The position numbers were made by a program, and so were the translations under genes. From Kordiimonadaceae bacterium (GTDB lineage: Bacteria > Pseudomonadota > Alphaproteobacteria > Sphingomonadales > Emcibacteraceae), in assembly GCA_018699075.1 (NCBI GenBank), contig JABIPV010000388.1:1-7481 (forward strand): DNA of 7,481 bases, in the 5' to 3' direction. Numbering within the stretch: position 1 is the stretch's first letter; every line of letters begins with the position of its first letter. The notes beneath the pieces are model-generated. The model saw only the letters and a program-made list of their open reading frames with translations. It was not told where the DNA came from and searched no databases. Shown one piece after another: positions 6,902 through 7,481 of the stretch.

Positions 6902-7481
6902 ATGGCTGAATTTAGACTTCCCAAAAATTCCACTTATAAAAAAGGGAAAACCTGGCCCTGCGAAGAAGACGCAACCAACGTCAAACGCTTCAACATTTAT
7001 CGCTGGAACGAAGATGACGGTGAAAATCCGCGTATCGATACCTATGAAGTTGACCTTGATAAATGTGGACCGATGGTTCTTGACGCACTGATCAAAATTA
7101 AAAATGAAATTGATCCAACGCTGACATTCCGTCGTTCTTGCCGTGAAGGTGTATGTGGGTCATGCGCCATGAATATTGGCGGTAAAAACACGCTGGCGTG
7201 TACCATTGATATTGCCGCCTATAAAGGCGACGTAAATATCTATCCCCTTCCCCATATGGATGTGGTTAAGGATCTGGTGCCTGACTTAACAAATTTCTAC
7301 GCACAGTACGCGTCAATTAAACCATGGATGCAAACACAGACACCAACACCTTCTGGTACGGAACGTCTGCAAAGCCCAGAGGAGCGTGTGAAGCTTGATG
7401 GTCTTTATGAATGTGTTCTTTGTGCATGTTGTTCTACATCATGTCCGAGTTATTGGTGGAACAGTGACAAATATCTCGGCC
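6902..7481 (+). CDS. sdhB: Succinate dehydrogenase iron-sulfur subunit, 3' end cut off by the window
   Basis: SdhB carries electrons from the flavin of SdhA to ubiquinone through three iron-sulfur clusters. The window holds 193 codons plus one base of a protein normally about 260 residues long. The N-terminal ferredoxin-like domain has Cys80, Cys85, Cys88 and Cys100 for the [2Fe-2S] cluster (SCREGVCGSC, then LACT). The second domain begins with CVLCACCSTSCPSYWW: Cys171, Cys174 and Cys177 fit the [4Fe-4S] cluster and Cys181 is the first ligand of the [3Fe-4S] cluster. The other two [3Fe-4S] cysteines lie beyond the right edge. ATG at 6902 has GGGAG seven bases upstream and follows sdhA by 17 bases, so it is cotranscribed. 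The truncation is only the window boundary. Confidence 0.97.
   Translation, partial: MAEFRLPKNSTYKKGKTWPCEEDATNVKRFNIYRWNEDDGENPRIDTYEVDLDKCGPMVLDALIKIKNEIDPTLTFRRSCREGVCGSCAMNIGGKNTLACTIDIAAYKGDVNIYPLPHMDVVKDLVPDLTNFYAQYASIKPWMQTQTPTPSGTERLQSPEERVKLDGLYECVLCACCSTSCPSYWWNSDKYLG

Overview
The window looks like chromosomal DNA of an alphaproteobacterium with moderate to low GC, estimated by eye at about 40% in the left part and somewhat higher in the sdh genes. The main support is the sdhC-sdhD-sdhA-sdhB order, the alphaproteobacterial/mitochondrial style of SdhC and SdhD, and the SdhB N-terminus. This taxonomic call is an inference from protein style, not from a search.

The left half, about 1-4132, is entirely on the minus strand. 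Read in the direction of transcription it holds an S9A oligopeptidase B-like serine peptidase with a hydrophobic N-terminus (4132 to 1970). Next comes an M28 zinc metallopeptidase resembling carboxypeptidase Q, with a signal peptide (1892 to 480). A perfect intrinsic terminator follows (431-459), and then a PaaI-family hotdog thioesterase that runs off the left edge (404 to 1). The two peptidases are both predicted to act outside the cytoplasm and could work in sequence. OpB would cut peptides after basic residues and the M28 enzyme would trim the short products. The 77-base gap between them carries a plausible sigma70 promoter, so the M28 gene may also be transcribed on its own.

The right half is on the plus strand and is the succinate dehydrogenase (respiratory complex II) operon: sdhC (4313-4699), sdhD (4710-5084), sdhA (5097-6884) and the first 193 codons of sdhB (6902 to the right edge). 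Gaps are 10-17 bases, which indicates one transcript. All the heme, quinone, FAD, substrate and iron-sulfur residues that should lie in the window can be located. The oligopeptidase gene and sdhC are divergent, and the 180 bases between their starts must hold both control regions. Apart from an imperfect hairpin, I see little there that can be named.

I found no RNA gene, mobile element, CRISPR array or recombination scar. I also found no sign of an undescribed multi-gene system. This is mostly housekeeping sequence, and the points worth checking concern protein location and regulation.
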